A DNA stretch of 15,604 nucleotides from contig FR901916.1 in the NCBI GenBank assembly GCA_000438255.1, positions 17,019-32,622 of the forward strand, read 5' to 3'. Below the pieces are notes generated by a model. It was not told where the DNA came from and searched no databases. It saw only the letters and a list, made by a program, of their open reading frames with translations. Position 1 is the stretch's first letter. Every line of letters starts with the position of its first letter. The position numbers and the translations under genes were made by a program. This stretch comes from Clostridium sp. CAG:389. GTDB lineage: Bacteria; Bacillota; Clostridia; TANB77; CAG-508. Of the stretch, positions 1 through 8,944 are shown in pieces.

Positions 1-1103
1 ATTGAAAGTATATTTACATTATAAAAATAATTATATAAAATATATACCAAACCATAACTTATAATTTGTCCTATTATCATATAAATATTAAAAGTCATTA
101 TATGTTCTTTTCTGTATTTTTCTAAATTATCAACTTTAATTGCAGTGTAAACGGCACTACAAGATTCAGATTCAATTATTGTTCCAAAAGAATTCATTAA
201 TATATAATAAATCAATAGTGTAATAAAATTCGTATTAAATACAACCATTAATGAGGATATAAATATTATAATAGCCATATATGGATAAAATTTTTTATTA
301 ATATTCTTATTATTTATTACTTTCAATATTTGTAATGAAATAATTGATATAATTGCAAACATTGTATTATAACTTCCAAAACTCAATTCAGTTCCCAATC
401 TCAAAAATAATACAATTGGTAATAATTCTGTCATTGCTCCTTGCGATGATATTCTTCTAAAAAACATACATTTATAAATATCTTTCAAACATATCTTATC
501 TTTTGCTACTTTCCAAAATTCTCTTAAATTCATCTTTTTATCTTGAACTGTAAAATCTTTAATATTCGATGCTATTACTATAATTAACATTGTTTCTAAT
601 CCTAAAATTATAAATAATACATTATATGAAAATTTCTCAATTACAAATCCTGAAAATATTGGTGTTAATACTATTGTGATATTCTCCAATATGTTTAAAT
701 TTGCTAAATAACTACTCATTGATTTATTAGTGTTTGAACCTATTACAATTAGTTCATATGGTACAGCATAGAATGTAGATTTCATTGTATCTAATGTTTT
801 TATTAGATATATATATTTAACAACGTTTTCTTTAAGTATTATTAATAAAATAATACATATTACACTTAGTACAAAACTTGATTTATAAAATATTCCTGCA
901 TTTTTAGAGTTTATTATTTTTAACGATATGTATTCTAATATAAAAGCTAATATAACTGAGTATACTGTATATTTCAGTATAAAGTTCATATCATTATTGA
1001 CTATTTTTAATATGTATATATTAAAAAATAGTGAAAAAAATACACTTAAAAATTTTCTTAAAAATGCAATTATTGCTATATATTTTCTATTTGTTTGCTC
1101 CAT
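1..1103 (-). CDS. MFS-type transporter, C-terminus cut by window edge
   Basis: Integral membrane protein, most likely a secondary transporter or drug-efflux permease of the major facilitator superfamily; the substrate is unknown. The frame stays open from the start to base 1, giving about 367 residues, so the end lies outside the window. The chain is a series of hydrophobic helices (roughly residues 8-32, 42-63, 74-90, 140-156, 161-178 and more later) with short charged loops. A central stretch, STFYAVPYELIV near residues 109-120, and TPIFSGFVIEKF near 147-158 resemble the TM4-TM5 region of MFS permeases. Two adjacent ATGs exist at 1106 and 1103. The second sits at better spacing (6 bases) from AAAGGAG and is chosen. 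It starts 16 bases after the histidine phosphatase gene, so it is probably co-transcribed. It resembles the MFS genes at 5889 and 9015 in style, but kinship was not measured. Confidence 0.75.
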   Translation of the reverse strand, partial: MEQTNRKYIAIIAFLRKFLSVFFSLFFNIYILKIVNNDMNFILKYTVYSVILAFILEYISLKIINSKNAGIFYKSSFVLSVICIILLIILKENVVKYIYLIKTLDTMKSTFYAVPYELIVIGSNTNKSMSSYLANLNILENITIVLTPIFSGFVIEKFSYNVLFIILGLETMLIIVIASNIKDFTVQDKKMNLREFWKVAKDKICLKDIYKCMFFRRISSQGAMTELLPIVLFLRLGTELSFGSYNTMFAIISIISLQILKVINNKNINKKFYPYMAIIIFISSLMVVFNTNFITLLIYYILMNSFGTIIESESCSAVYTAIKVDNLEKYRKEHIMTFNIYMIIGQIISYGLVYILYNYFYNVNILS

Positions 1104-1119
1104 CATTTTCTCCTTTGAG

Positions 1120-1677
1120 TTATTTATATTCATATTCTATAATCTCGCAATTATTTATTTTTACACTTTGAACATATCCATCTTCATCAATTCCATTAAA
1201 ATATGCATTAATTGCTCTACAAGTCCCTCCATGTGTAACAAGTAATATATTTTTATCTTTGTATTTTCCTTTTATTTCATCTAATAAATCCCACACTCGT
1301 TCACATATATCTCTCATAGATTCTATATTTTGTTCATTAAAATTTAAATAATAATTACTTATTGCATGTGTATTATCACCAAATATTTTTTTCCATTCAT
1401 CATCTGTTTTTCCTTCAACATTTCCAAAGCCTCTTTCTATTATTCTTTCATCACTGATAATTTGACAGTTTATAGCTTCATTTATTATTTCTGCTGTTTT
1501 TCTTGCTCTTTTTAGTGGAGAACATATTATTAAATCTATTTTATAATTATCTATTTGTTTTTTGGTTTGTTTTGCTTGTTCTATTCCAGTATCATTTAAC
1601 TCTATATCTGTCCTTCCTTGGGCTTTTCCTGCTAAATTCCAATCTGTCTGTCCATGTCTCATAACATATATTTTCAT
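1120..1677 (-). CDS. histidine phosphatase family protein (phosphoglycerate mutase-like)
   Basis: Cytoplasmic 185-residue enzyme of the histidine phosphatase superfamily, which forms a phosphohistidine while removing phosphate from small molecules. The RHG signature is at R7-H8-G9, followed by QTDWN. The conserved SPLKRARKTAE motif supplies R57, E81 is in the acid position, and VTHGG supplies the second histidine H149. The length is normal for the short GpmB/CobC-like branch. All catalytic residues are present, so it should be active. The substrate cannot be told from sequence: candidates in this family include sugar phosphates, alpha-ribazole phosphate and nucleotides. Its ATG overlaps the stop of the acyltransferase gene upstream in a TAATG junction, indicating translational coupling. 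A true glycolytic mutase is unlikely given the length and context. Confidence 0.93.
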   Translation of the reverse strand: MKIYVMRHGQTDWNLAGKAQGRTDIELNDTGIEQAKQTKKQIDNYKIDLIICSPLKRARKTAEIINEAINCQIISDERIIERGFGNVEGKTDDEWKKIFGDNTHAISNYYLNFNEQNIESMRDICERVWDLLDEIKGKYKDKNILLVTHGGTCRAINAYFNGIDEDGYVQSVKINNCEIIEYEYK

Positions 1678-2528
1678 TATTTCAACTCCCCATATCCATC
1701 ATATATTGTTTTATTACTCTTTAAAAATTCTTTTATATTTTTTTGTAACCTTGTTACTTCCGATAATTCATTATAATTATCGCACTTTTTTAAATTAAAT
1801 ACAAAATTTAAAACATCATCTATTCCATTTTCAGAACTTTGTATATCAAATAGTTCTTGAAATTTTCTAATATTAGAGTTTTCATCTAGCATTTCTGATA
1901 TTTCTTTACTTAATAGCCATGATTCACAAATGTATTTTGGATTTTCTATATTATAGTATTTTTTTATTAATTTTCTTGAATTTTCTATGGAGTCTTTTAC
2001 ATCTTTTATATCAAGTTTATTCCCTGCTGGTATATGTATTTTTACTTTATCATTACTTGTTGGTTCAAATTGTAGTCTTCCACATTCTATTAGTCTTCCA
2101 TTTATAAAATATGTTCCCCATAGCATCTGTGAAATCCTGATTCCATCATAATGCTTATTTACAATATCATTTAACAAACATTCTTTTATTCTTTGCTTTT
2201 GTTTTTTTATTTGTTCATCATCAAAATCATATTTTTTGATGGTTTTTATATGATATTCAAATCCTAATAGTAATAATATATTCGTTATAAATGGATTTAC
2301 TTTTTGTCCAAACAAAATATTTATGTCTTTTTCATTCCATAATTCTTTAAATTTTCCTGTTTCGTCTGTATATAGAATTTCATATATTTCTTTTGCTTTT
2401 ATATATATATTTTTTTGTCTTATGATTTCATCTATACATATGTTACATTTTTCTTGATAATCAGCATCTTTTATTAAATAATAATCTAGTGCTTCCTTAA
2501 TTTTTTCTTTGTTAAATAACATTTTCAT
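1677..2528 (-). CDS. acyltransferase domain protein (NAT_N/GNAT_C, DUF5596-like)
   Basis: Soluble 283-residue protein that I recognise as the two-domain acyltransferase family with an N-terminal NAT_N-like helical domain and a C-terminal GNAT-like domain. Seen in the sequence: GRLQFE at 150-155, HIPAG at 165-169, a serine at 180, CESWLL at 201-206, SNI at 218-220 followed by F223 and F227, and a TRLQKNIKEFL tail at 259-269. The family is known for this succession. The N-terminal 100 residues are rich in lysine and isoleucine and carry no obvious motif. The acyl donor and acceptor are unknown. The start at 2528 has AAAAGGA four bases upstream; an ATG two codons later (2522) is equally usable. 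It lies 14 bases after the MATE gene and overlaps the phosphatase gene by one base, so the three are probably translated from one message. Confidence 0.72.
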   Translation of the reverse strand: MKMLFNKEKIKEALDYYLIKDADYQEKCNICIDEIIRQKNIYIKAKEIYEILYTDETGKFKELWNEKDINILFGQKVNPFITNILLLLGFEYHIKTIKKYDFDDEQIKKQKQRIKECLLNDIVNKHYDGIRISQMLWGTYFINGRLIECGRLQFEPTSNDKVKIHIPAGNKLDIKDVKDSIENSRKLIKKYYNIENPKYICESWLLSKEISEMLDENSNIRKFQELFDIQSSENGIDDVLNFVFNLKKCDNYNELSEVTRLQKNIKEFLKSNKTIYDGYGELK

Positions 2529-2542
2529 TCTATCCTTTTATT

Positions 2543-3811
2543 TCATTTTGATTGTTCTTCTATAATTTCATATCTACGTTTTGATAATAGTTTCTGAACT
2601 ATACAATAAACCATATATGAAATCCATACTCCTTTAATTCCTAACACAGTATACGATAAAATAGTTGCGATAACAATTTTTATCACTGAAGTAACAAAAT
2701 TTCTTTGTGCTAGAAACTTAAATTCTCTAATTCCTCTAAGAATTCCATAATAATATGTTCCACTTATTTCTTCGTATTGTCCAATTATTAATAATGGTAA
2801 TACTGAATAAAAAATTAATAAAAGTTCATTTTCTTTAAATGATATGTTTGCAATAATAACGGCAATAATAATTGTAAGAATTGGAACAACAACAGAAAAT
2901 ATATTTATTAATTTTCTTATTACATTTTTGGCATTCTTCATTCTTTCTTTATTATTATTTCCTGATTCTATTCCTATACTTATTGTAATACCATCACTAA
3001 ATCCTTGTATAAAAGCTTGTGATACATCTCTTATCTGTATTACAATTACATGTACTGCATATTCCATTTCTCCTATTCTTGAAACTAAAATATTAAATAC
3101 AAATTTGTCTACTTTTGACACTATTCTTTCAACGCAATTCCATTTAAAAAAGTCAAAAATTTGTTTAGATATTCCTTTATCAAATTTATATTTTACATTA
3201 GATTTAGATTTTAATATTAAAAAAATACAAAGTGCAGTATCTATGCTTATTGTAACCCATGCAACCCCTGCTACTCCATAGTCTAGTTTTACAACTACTA
3301 AATCAAATATTAAGTTAAAGATAACTGCTATAATTCTTAAAATCATTATCATTCCTTGTTTTCCTATTGTTCTTTGATGTCCGGTAAGTATCATTACAAT
3401 AGAACTTTGCATAAATCCTATAAGTCTTATTGTAATATATGTAATACAAATCTTGTCTACATTAAATAGTCCTGGAAATATTGGTCTTATAAGGTATACC
3501 AATAGTATTGTTAAAATTGATATTACTATTGTTATTATTATTGAGTTTCCTGTTATTATTTTTGATTGTTCATCATTTTTTTCACCTATTGTTTTTGAAA
3601 GTAGTGCTATATTAGCTGTATTGAGAGATTGTATGCTCATTTGCATTATGTCTATTATTACTCCCATTGCTCCTATTGCTCCTACTGCACTTGTTCCTAA
3701 TGTTGTTACAACAAGAGTATCTATTAATGTCATTAAAAGATTTACAAAATTCTCAAAAGCTATTGGTAATGATATTTTTAGTTGTTTTTTTGCGGTTAAT
3801 TCTTCGTTCAT
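2543..3811 (-). CDS. MATE family efflux transporter
   Basis: Membrane transporter of the multidrug and toxic compound extrusion family, which exports organic molecules in exchange for Na+ or H+. The 422-residue chain is slightly short for MATE (about 440-460). It shows the N-terminal pattern LKISLPIAFENFVNLLMTLI, then a DTLVV segment and a GAIGAMGVIID loop typical of TM1-TM2, and GVAGVAWVTISIDTALC near residue 180, which corresponds to the conserved GxxGAAxAT region. About twelve hydrophobic segments are visible. The start is well placed: AGGAGG lies six bases upstream of the ATG. It is separated by 30 bases from the HD gene and 14 bases from the acyltransferase gene. The substrate is not predictable; the neighbouring enzymes suggest it might export or import a product of the same pathway, which is inference. 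Confidence 0.9.
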   Translation of the reverse strand: MNEELTAKKQLKISLPIAFENFVNLLMTLIDTLVVTTLGTSAVGAIGAMGVIIDIMQMSIQSLNTANIALLSKTIGEKNDEQSKIITGNSIIITIVISILTILLVYLIRPIFPGLFNVDKICITYITIRLIGFMQSSIVMILTGHQRTIGKQGMIMILRIIAVIFNLIFDLVVVKLDYGVAGVAWVTISIDTALCIFLILKSKSNVKYKFDKGISKQIFDFFKWNCVERIVSKVDKFVFNILVSRIGEMEYAVHVIVIQIRDVSQAFIQGFSDGITISIGIESGNNNKERMKNAKNVIRKLINIFSVVVPILTIIIAVIIANISFKENELLLIFYSVLPLLIIGQYEEISGTYYYGILRGIREFKFLAQRNFVTSVIKIVIATILSYTVLGIKGVWISYMVYCIVQKLLSKRRYEIIEEQSK

Positions 3812-3841
3812 TTTTCCTCCTATATAGCTGTGAATGGTAAC

Positions 3842-4423
3842 CTATAAATTATCTTTTATACTAGGGAATAAATCGTAAAGATTAAATCCTAATTGTTCAT
3901 CAATATATTGCTTTAATTTATAAGTTTCTTTTATATGATATTGAGTATTTTCATAAACACCTTTTCTAATTATTAAATCTATCAATCTCTTATCAATAGT
4001 CATAATAGTATCAGTACACATCAAATCACATAAATTTATTATTTTTTCATATATTGTATATTCATGATTTTTTATAAATTCTGTTCTAAATGGTATATTT
4101 TTTGGTATACCTCCGGCTACGCAATTAACATCATTGTTCAAATAAGAGTGTGTTAAGCAAACATTTGCATATTCATCATCATATCCTAATTCTTTTAAGT
4201 ACTTATATCCGTTTATTACATGTTCTTTAAATTCTCCTACTGCTTTACCTATATCGTGTATGTATCCAAGTGTTTTTGCATAATCTACATCTAAGTTTAA
4301 TTTTTCTGCTATTTTTCCTGCCGAATCTCCTACACAAATTGAATGATTTATCCAGTGGTCATCTGATGTTTCTTTTCTGGCTTCTTCCAACATTTCTCTT
4401 GCTTTTTCTACTGTTAATTTCAT
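3842..4423 (-). CDS. HD domain phosphohydrolase
   Basis: Cytoplasmic 193-residue protein with a complete HD metal-binding domain. Residues seen are H27 in NHSICVGDSAG, the H56-D57 doublet in YIHDIGKAVG, H92 in LTHSYLN, and D133 in NLCDLMCTD. This arrangement is that of small HD-superfamily phosphohydrolases, which remove phosphates from nucleotides or related compounds with divalent metal. The length is typical of single-domain members such as YfbR- or YqeK-like proteins, but no feature identifies the substrate. AAGGAG lies six bases before the ATG. The gene starts 18 bases after the nucleotidase/nucleoside-hydrolase fusion, so it is almost surely co-transcribed with it. A shared role in nucleotide breakdown is plausible but inferred only from position. 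Confidence 0.9.
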   Translation of the reverse strand: MKLTVEKAREMLEEARKETSDDHWINHSICVGDSAGKIAEKLNLDVDYAKTLGYIHDIGKAVGEFKEHVINGYKYLKELGYDDEYANVCLTHSYLNNDVNCVAGGIPKNIPFRTEFIKNHEYTIYEKIINLCDLMCTDTIMTIDKRLIDLIIRKGVYENTQYHIKETYKLKQYIDEQLGFNLYDLFPSIKDNL

Positions 4424-4441
4424 ATTTTTCTCCTTTTTAGA

Positions 4442-5872
4442 CTATTCTCCTAATTTTCTAAATAAGTCATTATATATCTTATTAGCATCTAAATAATTAA
4501 CAAATGTAACCTCATGTCTATTTTTCGTTAACTTATATGATGTATCATCATTTATAATAGGACAACTGATTTTTTCTGTCTCAAACCATGTTCTGTTTAT
4601 CATATATGCAATAACGCTTATATCCCAAATCACTCTTCTTTCTTTTATTTCGTGGTAAGTATCATTTACAAATCTTTGGCACAAATAATCACATAATTCA
4701 CTTTTTCCTTTTAAAAAATGTTCTAATTCATATATTGAAGTCATTAGATTTGATGCCACATTTCTAGCCGGAATTACAGTTAGTTTTACTTTTGATTCAA
4801 ATACTTCTCTAACAGCTTGTATATCATGTCTAAAATTTGATTCTTTATGATTTGTTTTTAGAAAACTAGGTCCTCCTAAACAAATAACTTCTATATTTTT
4901 TATAATTTCTGGCGCTTTTTTTATTGCCAATGCAACATTTGTGATTTTTCCAATTGCTAATATATATGTTTTTTCATTTTTATTTGCTATTTCTATTATT
5001 TTATTTACTGCATCATTACTTTCGTCGTAACCATTACACATGTAATCTGTCGAACCCTTAAACACTTTATTTTCTGTTTTAAATTTCAACCAATTACATA
5101 TTTTTAATATTTCGTTATAGCTTTTTTCTGCTAATTCCTCAATTGTCTCTTTTCCATCATCTCTTGAAAACGGTGCTACTGTTATTGCTTCAATATTAAA
5201 TTTATCTTGATTCTTTAATAAGTAAGCTAGTGCGAATTGGTCATCACATTCATTGTATGTGTCTGTATCAAGTATTACATTAACTTTTCTTTTATAGTTC
5301 GTAATAAATTCATAAATTTCTTTCCAATTATGAACTCTTGTAATTTCTTTTTCTTCTCTATTACAAGGCTTGTCCATTATAAGTGTTGTTATATTATTTT
5401 CAAAACAATCTCTACAAATCCCAGCTGAATCATCTATCATTATATCAATATTATTTTCAAAGCATTTTCGTGTTTTTCCATTTTTATCATTTTTGTATGA
5501 ATTTGTGAATACTAATTTATCATATGGTATTTTTTTATCTGCTAACCATTCTTTTGTCATATTGTATGGATCTGCATATTCTCCATTGTCTCTACCTGTA
5601 ATAATTACAATTGTATGTCCATCTTCTTTTAGCTTTTCAATATATTCTTTTGCACCTTCTATTACGTCTAAGCTTTTAATTATTCTTTCAATATTTTTCA
5701 AATAAAATGACCACACTTCATCATCTGACCAATCAAACATTCCTTTTGTCATGTGTGCTTCTGGATTAACTATTCCTGTATTTCTTAGTTCTTTATCATG
5801 TTCTAAAAATTCTTTTTTTAGAACTTCATCAAAATTTGATATTACGTTATCTATATCTATTCCTATGTTCAT
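4442..5872 (-). CDS. fusion of HAD 5'-nucleotidase-like domain and nucleoside hydrolase domain
   Basis: A 476-residue soluble protein made of two enzyme domains. Residues 1-190 are HAD-like: D6-x-D8 in GIDIDNVISNFDE, T92 in IITGRDNGEY (motif II), a lysine near 128-133 (motif III) and D147-D148 in IMIDDS (motif IV). This pattern resembles NT5C-type and other small 5'-nucleotidase-like HADs that dephosphorylate nucleoside monophosphates. Residues 197-476 are nucleoside-hydrolase-like: LDTDTYNECDDQFALAYLL at 201-219 holds the calcium-binding aspartates D202, D204, D210 and D211. GKITNVALAIKKAP at 308-321 and NFRHDIQA at 346-353 follow at family positions, and D417 in VIWDISV sits where the late conserved HD usually is. 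If both halves work, the protein could take a nucleotide to a free base and ribose. AGAGG lies six bases before the ATG. The gap to the upstream MFS gene is 16 bases. Confidence 0.88.
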   Translation of the reverse strand: MNIGIDIDNVISNFDEVLKKEFLEHDKELRNTGIVNPEAHMTKGMFDWSDDEVWSFYLKNIERIIKSLDVIEGAKEYIEKLKEDGHTIVIITGRDNGEYADPYNMTKEWLADKKIPYDKLVFTNSYKNDKNGKTRKCFENNIDIMIDDSAGICRDCFENNITTLIMDKPCNREEKEITRVHNWKEIYEFITNYKRKVNVILDTDTYNECDDQFALAYLLKNQDKFNIEAITVAPFSRDDGKETIEELAEKSYNEILKICNWLKFKTENKVFKGSTDYMCNGYDESNDAVNKIIEIANKNEKTYILAIGKITNVALAIKKAPEIIKNIEVICLGGPSFLKTNHKESNFRHDIQAVREVFESKVKLTVIPARNVASNLMTSIYELEHFLKGKSELCDYLCQRFVNDTYHEIKERRVIWDISVIAYMINRTWFETEKISCPIINDDTSYKLTKNRHEVTFVNYLDANKIYNDLFRKLGE

Positions 5873-5888
5873 TTTCTGCCTCTCTCCA

Positions 5889-7103
5889 TTATTCTTTATT
5901 ATTTATATTTTTATATATGTACACAATAAATATTATATATGATATTATCCCTATAAGAAAAGTAGTTGCTATAATATTTCCATTTTCTTTAAAAACAGTA
6001 TAAGATAATAATGGAATTATTGCTGTAACAATTCCTTCTATAAATCTTTCAAAAGTTACATATGATGTTTGATAATTTTCCTTTGAACTTTCATATATAG
6101 CAACATTATCATATATATCGTAAGCACTATTTGCACATCCCATTAAAATATATATTAATGGTAATATATATATCAAATAATTTGTATTAATTATTAGTAA
6201 TAATATAAATGAAATTATATATAATATTCCAGTGGGAATAAGTACTCTATTCCATTCTCTATTTTCAGCTTTTTTTGCCCAAAACTTACTGAACAATGCA
6301 TCTGATAAATTTATGATTATATTTAAAATACTATAATATACATAATTTACCTTTATATATCTAAGTAAATATACATTTAAATACATTGTTCCTATACCGA
6401 GTGCAAATCTATTAATTCCTGCTATTATTAACACCTTTCTAAATTTTTTGTCTTTTGCAGGTCTTTCAACTGATTCTTTAATTTTTATCGGTTTATTTTC
6501 TATTTCAGGTTTATATGTATTTATTCTTATTGCTATATCTATAAATGCTATAATAAATACTATTCCAAATAGAATTAGAAATCCATATAATTCATATCCA
6601 TTTGTTTTAAATTTATCTAATACAACTCCCATAAATAAACTAAATGACATAACTACCGTATTTTTTATCATATTTTTGCTTGAAGCAAATTTTGTTCTGT
6701 CTTCTTTTTTTACTAATGTCATTCTCCAGTTTACAAATGTTATATATCCCATTTCTCCTGTTACTGCATATATCATTGCAAATATAAAGAAATATACTGT
6801 TCTAATCGTTATATTATCTGATATAAATGGTATAAATGCAAATCCAACTGATGCTAATCTATATATAGTATAATTTGCTAATACTACAAATTTTGATTGT
6901 CCTATTTTTGAAAATAGTGGAGCTGCAAATATTTGTAACATATTTGTTATTGTGTCTAATACAGCATATATTCCAATTGATAAGTCTGATAATCCCAAAT
7001 ATACAGCAAATGCAGTTATTAACGAACTACTTGCTATCTTGTTATTTGCTGTGTCTAATATTGCTGATGTAAGGTATTTTTTATATTCCTTTTTATAATT
7101 CAT
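5889..7103 (-). CDS. MFS transporter
   Basis: A 404-residue, very hydrophobic membrane protein with about twelve predicted helices, of the major facilitator superfamily. The N-terminal half shows GLSDLSIGIYAVLDTITNML at 37-56 and, between helices 2 and 3, PLFSKIGQSKFVV at 62-74, which is a relaxed version of MFS motif A. A charged central loop (about 195-225, with many K and E) separates the two six-helix halves. In the second half, NSAYDIYDNVAIYESSKENYQT resembles the loop before the last helices in MFS proteins with a C-terminal YD motif. AAGGAAT lies about eight bases upstream of the ATG. The gene precedes the nucleotidase/nucleoside-hydrolase fusion by 16 bases; nucleosides or nucleobases are possible substrates by context, but nothing in the sequence proves this. 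Confidence 0.82.
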   Translation of the reverse strand: MNYKKEYKKYLTSAILDTANNKIASSSLITAFAVYLGLSDLSIGIYAVLDTITNMLQIFAAPLFSKIGQSKFVVLANYTIYRLASVGFAFIPFISDNITIRTVYFFIFAMIYAVTGEMGYITFVNWRMTLVKKEDRTKFASSKNMIKNTVVMSFSLFMGVVLDKFKTNGYELYGFLILFGIVFIIAFIDIAIRINTYKPEIENKPIKIKESVERPAKDKKFRKVLIIAGINRFALGIGTMYLNVYLLRYIKVNYVYYSILNIIINLSDALFSKFWAKKAENREWNRVLIPTGILYIISFILLLIINTNYLIYILPLIYILMGCANSAYDIYDNVAIYESSKENYQTSYVTFERFIEGIVTAIIPLLSYTVFKENGNIIATTFLIGIISYIIFIVYIYKNINNKE

Positions 7104-7121
7104 TACTTTATTCCTTTTCTT

Positions 7122-7196
7122 TTATATCTTACTAATAATCTCATCTGCTATATTATTTAATGTCTCTATTCTATTTTTAGAAGTATCAATATTCTT
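7122..7196 (-). pseudogene. possible remnant: C-terminal tail of a lost gene
   Basis: The gap between the ABC and MFS genes contains a 24-codon open frame ending in TAA at 7122-7124, with no start codon and a stop directly upstream at 7197-7199. It overlaps the last 11 bases of the ABC gene in another frame. Its translation includes IDTSKNRIETLNNIADEI, which resembles the C-terminal tail of small P-loop kinases (an IDTS/T turn followed by an amphipathic helix). No body of such a gene remains. The resemblance is short and could be chance in this AT-rich sequence. Confidence 0.2.
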
Positions 7197-8907
7197 CTAT
7201 TTCATATAAATTTCTGTATTCTTCGCAATTTTTCATTAATTCTGTATGTGTACCAGATGCACATATTTTATGATTATTTACTACAAAAATATTATCAGAA
7301 TTTACTATTGTACTCAATCTATGTGCAACAATTATAACCGTATGATCTTTTGATAATTCTTTAATAACATTTTTGATTTTTTCTTGATTACTATTATCCA
7401 AGGAACTTGTTGCTTCATCTAATAGAATTATTTTTGATTTCTTTATTAGTGCTCTTGCAATAGCAATTCTTTGTTTTTGTCCTCCACTTAAAATCACTCC
7501 ATTTTCGCCAACCATGGTGTCATATCCTTTTTCCATTGAAGTAATCACATCATGTATTTGAGCTTTTTTGCATACCTTAATTATTTCTTCATCTGTTGCT
7601 GTTGGATTTGCTAATTTTATATTATCTTTTATTGATAAATTAAAAATATATGGCAATTGTGAAACAACGGAAATGCTATTTTTTATTGTTTTTTCTGATA
7701 AGTCATTTATATTATAATTATCTATCAAAATTTTTCCGCTATTTACACTATATCCCTTACTAATTAATTTCAAAATTGTTGATTTTCCTTCTCCACTTTT
7801 TCCTACAATTGCAATCATTTTATTGGGCTCTATTTTAAAGTTTAGGTTTTTAAATAATTCTTTTGAATTATATTGAAATTCTACATTATCAAATTCTATA
7901 TTTCCATTTATGTCATTAACTTCCATTGTTCCATAATTTTCTTTACTAAAAGACTTATATGTAATTATATCAAAAACTCTTGATGCAGATACTTTTCCGT
8001 CTGCTAGTTTTTCTCTTATTTCTGATATATAACTTATCAAATTTAATACCTTGTTTTTATATAAGAAAATTATTAAAAATGAACTTACTTGAAGTGAATT
8101 ATTCATAATAAAATATATTGATAACAGAATAAATATAAAGTCCAAAATATGCTGAAATACTGCAATCCACCTGTTCCAAGTTCTTCTAGTATGTATGCAT
8201 TTAATTTCTGCCTTTATGGTCTTTAATTGTGTTTCATTAGCTTCTTTCAAAACTACGGATTTTAAATTCAAGTCTTTTATTTCTCTTATACCTCTTATAA
8301 TATCAGTATATAACCCAACATTTTTTTCGTCTTTTTCCTTATAATCTTTTTTAGTTCTTTTATAATAAAATAATTTTTTTGATGTTAACATATATACTAA
8401 TATTATGTTTAAAATTAAAAACATTCCTAAATATAAGTTAAGATATAATACATAAATTATAAAACTTACATTTAATATTACTCCTGATAAGTCATCTGTT
8501 ATATAATCAAATAACTCCGATAATTCTGTTGTATCTTTATTTAATCTTGATATAAAAATTCCTGAATTTGTATTATCAAAATTTTTAACTTCAAAATTTG
8601 TTAAGCTTTCTAGCATGTCTTTTTTTAAGTCAAAGTTTACTTTTCCATTTAGTTTCAATACTGCCCTAGACCATAAATTAGTTACAATTTCAATTACAAT
8701 TCTTAATATTAGCAAGAATAGTGCTATTTTTATTATATTATTTTTGTCAAATTCTTCAAAGAATCCAAGCATTTTTCCTTCATATATTGGTGATAATAAC
8801 GAAATTCCTGCATATGCTAAACTTAATATTATTACTCCTATTGAAAGCATTTTATATTTCTTATAATATTTTAGTAATTCAATTAAATTTTTTGTATCTT
8901 TTTTCAT
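7186..8907 (-). CDS. ABC exporter half-transporter (fused permease and ATPase)
   Basis: Half-transporter with an N-terminal type I exporter membrane domain of six helices (about 1-315) and a C-terminal ATP-binding domain (about 335-573); two copies would form the pump. Counting from the start given here, the ATPase shows Walker A GKSGEGKST at 369-377, Q-loop Q417, signature LSGGQ at 473-477, Walker B IILLDE ending D497-E498, and H-loop H529 in VAHRLS, so it should be active. An ATG exists four codons earlier at 8919 but has no ribosome binding site. From 8907, GGAG lies six bases upstream and is formed by the bases of that earlier start, so 8907 is preferred. The substrate (peptide, lipid or drug) is not evident. 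No peptidase C39 domain is present. It lies after a 107-base gap, so extra regulation is possible. Confidence 0.93.
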   Translation of the reverse strand: MKKDTKNLIELLKYYKKYKMLSIGVIILSLAYAGISLLSPIYEGKMLGFFEEFDKNNIIKIALFLLILRIVIEIVTNLWSRAVLKLNGKVNFDLKKDMLESLTNFEVKNFDNTNSGIFISRLNKDTTELSELFDYITDDLSGVILNVSFIIYVLYLNLYLGMFLILNIILVYMLTSKKLFYYKRTKKDYKEKDEKNVGLYTDIIRGIREIKDLNLKSVVLKEANETQLKTIKAEIKCIHTRRTWNRWIAVFQHILDFIFILLSIYFIMNNSLQVSSFLIIFLYKNKVLNLISYISEIREKLADGKVSASRVFDIITYKSFSKENYGTMEVNDINGNIEFDNVEFQYNSKELFKNLNFKIEPNKMIAIVGKSGEGKSTILKLISKGYSVNSGKILIDNYNINDLSEKTIKNSISVVSQLPYIFNLSIKDNIKLANPTATDEEIIKVCKKAQIHDVITSMEKGYDTMVGENGVILSGGQKQRIAIARALIKKSKIILLDEATSSLDNSNQEKIKNVIKELSKDHTVIIVAHRLSTIVNSDNIFVVNNHKICASGTHTELMKNCEEYRNLYEIEEY

Positions 8908-8944
8908 TTTCTTCTCCATTTTTTGTTCAATTTATTTCTTATAA

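Noticed and set aside
2844..3281. Long plus-strand open frame inside the MATE gene
   Set aside because: It is antisense to a clear MATE coding frame, has no ribosome binding site, and its translation is low-complexity. The same applies to other plus-strand frames such as 928-1245, 1562-1798, 6448-6873, 8923-9279, 10791-11225 and 13748-14083.
8908..8919. Four-codon longer N-terminus of the ABC protein
   Set aside because: The ATG at 8919 has no ribosome binding site, while the ATG at 8907 has GGAG at six bases.
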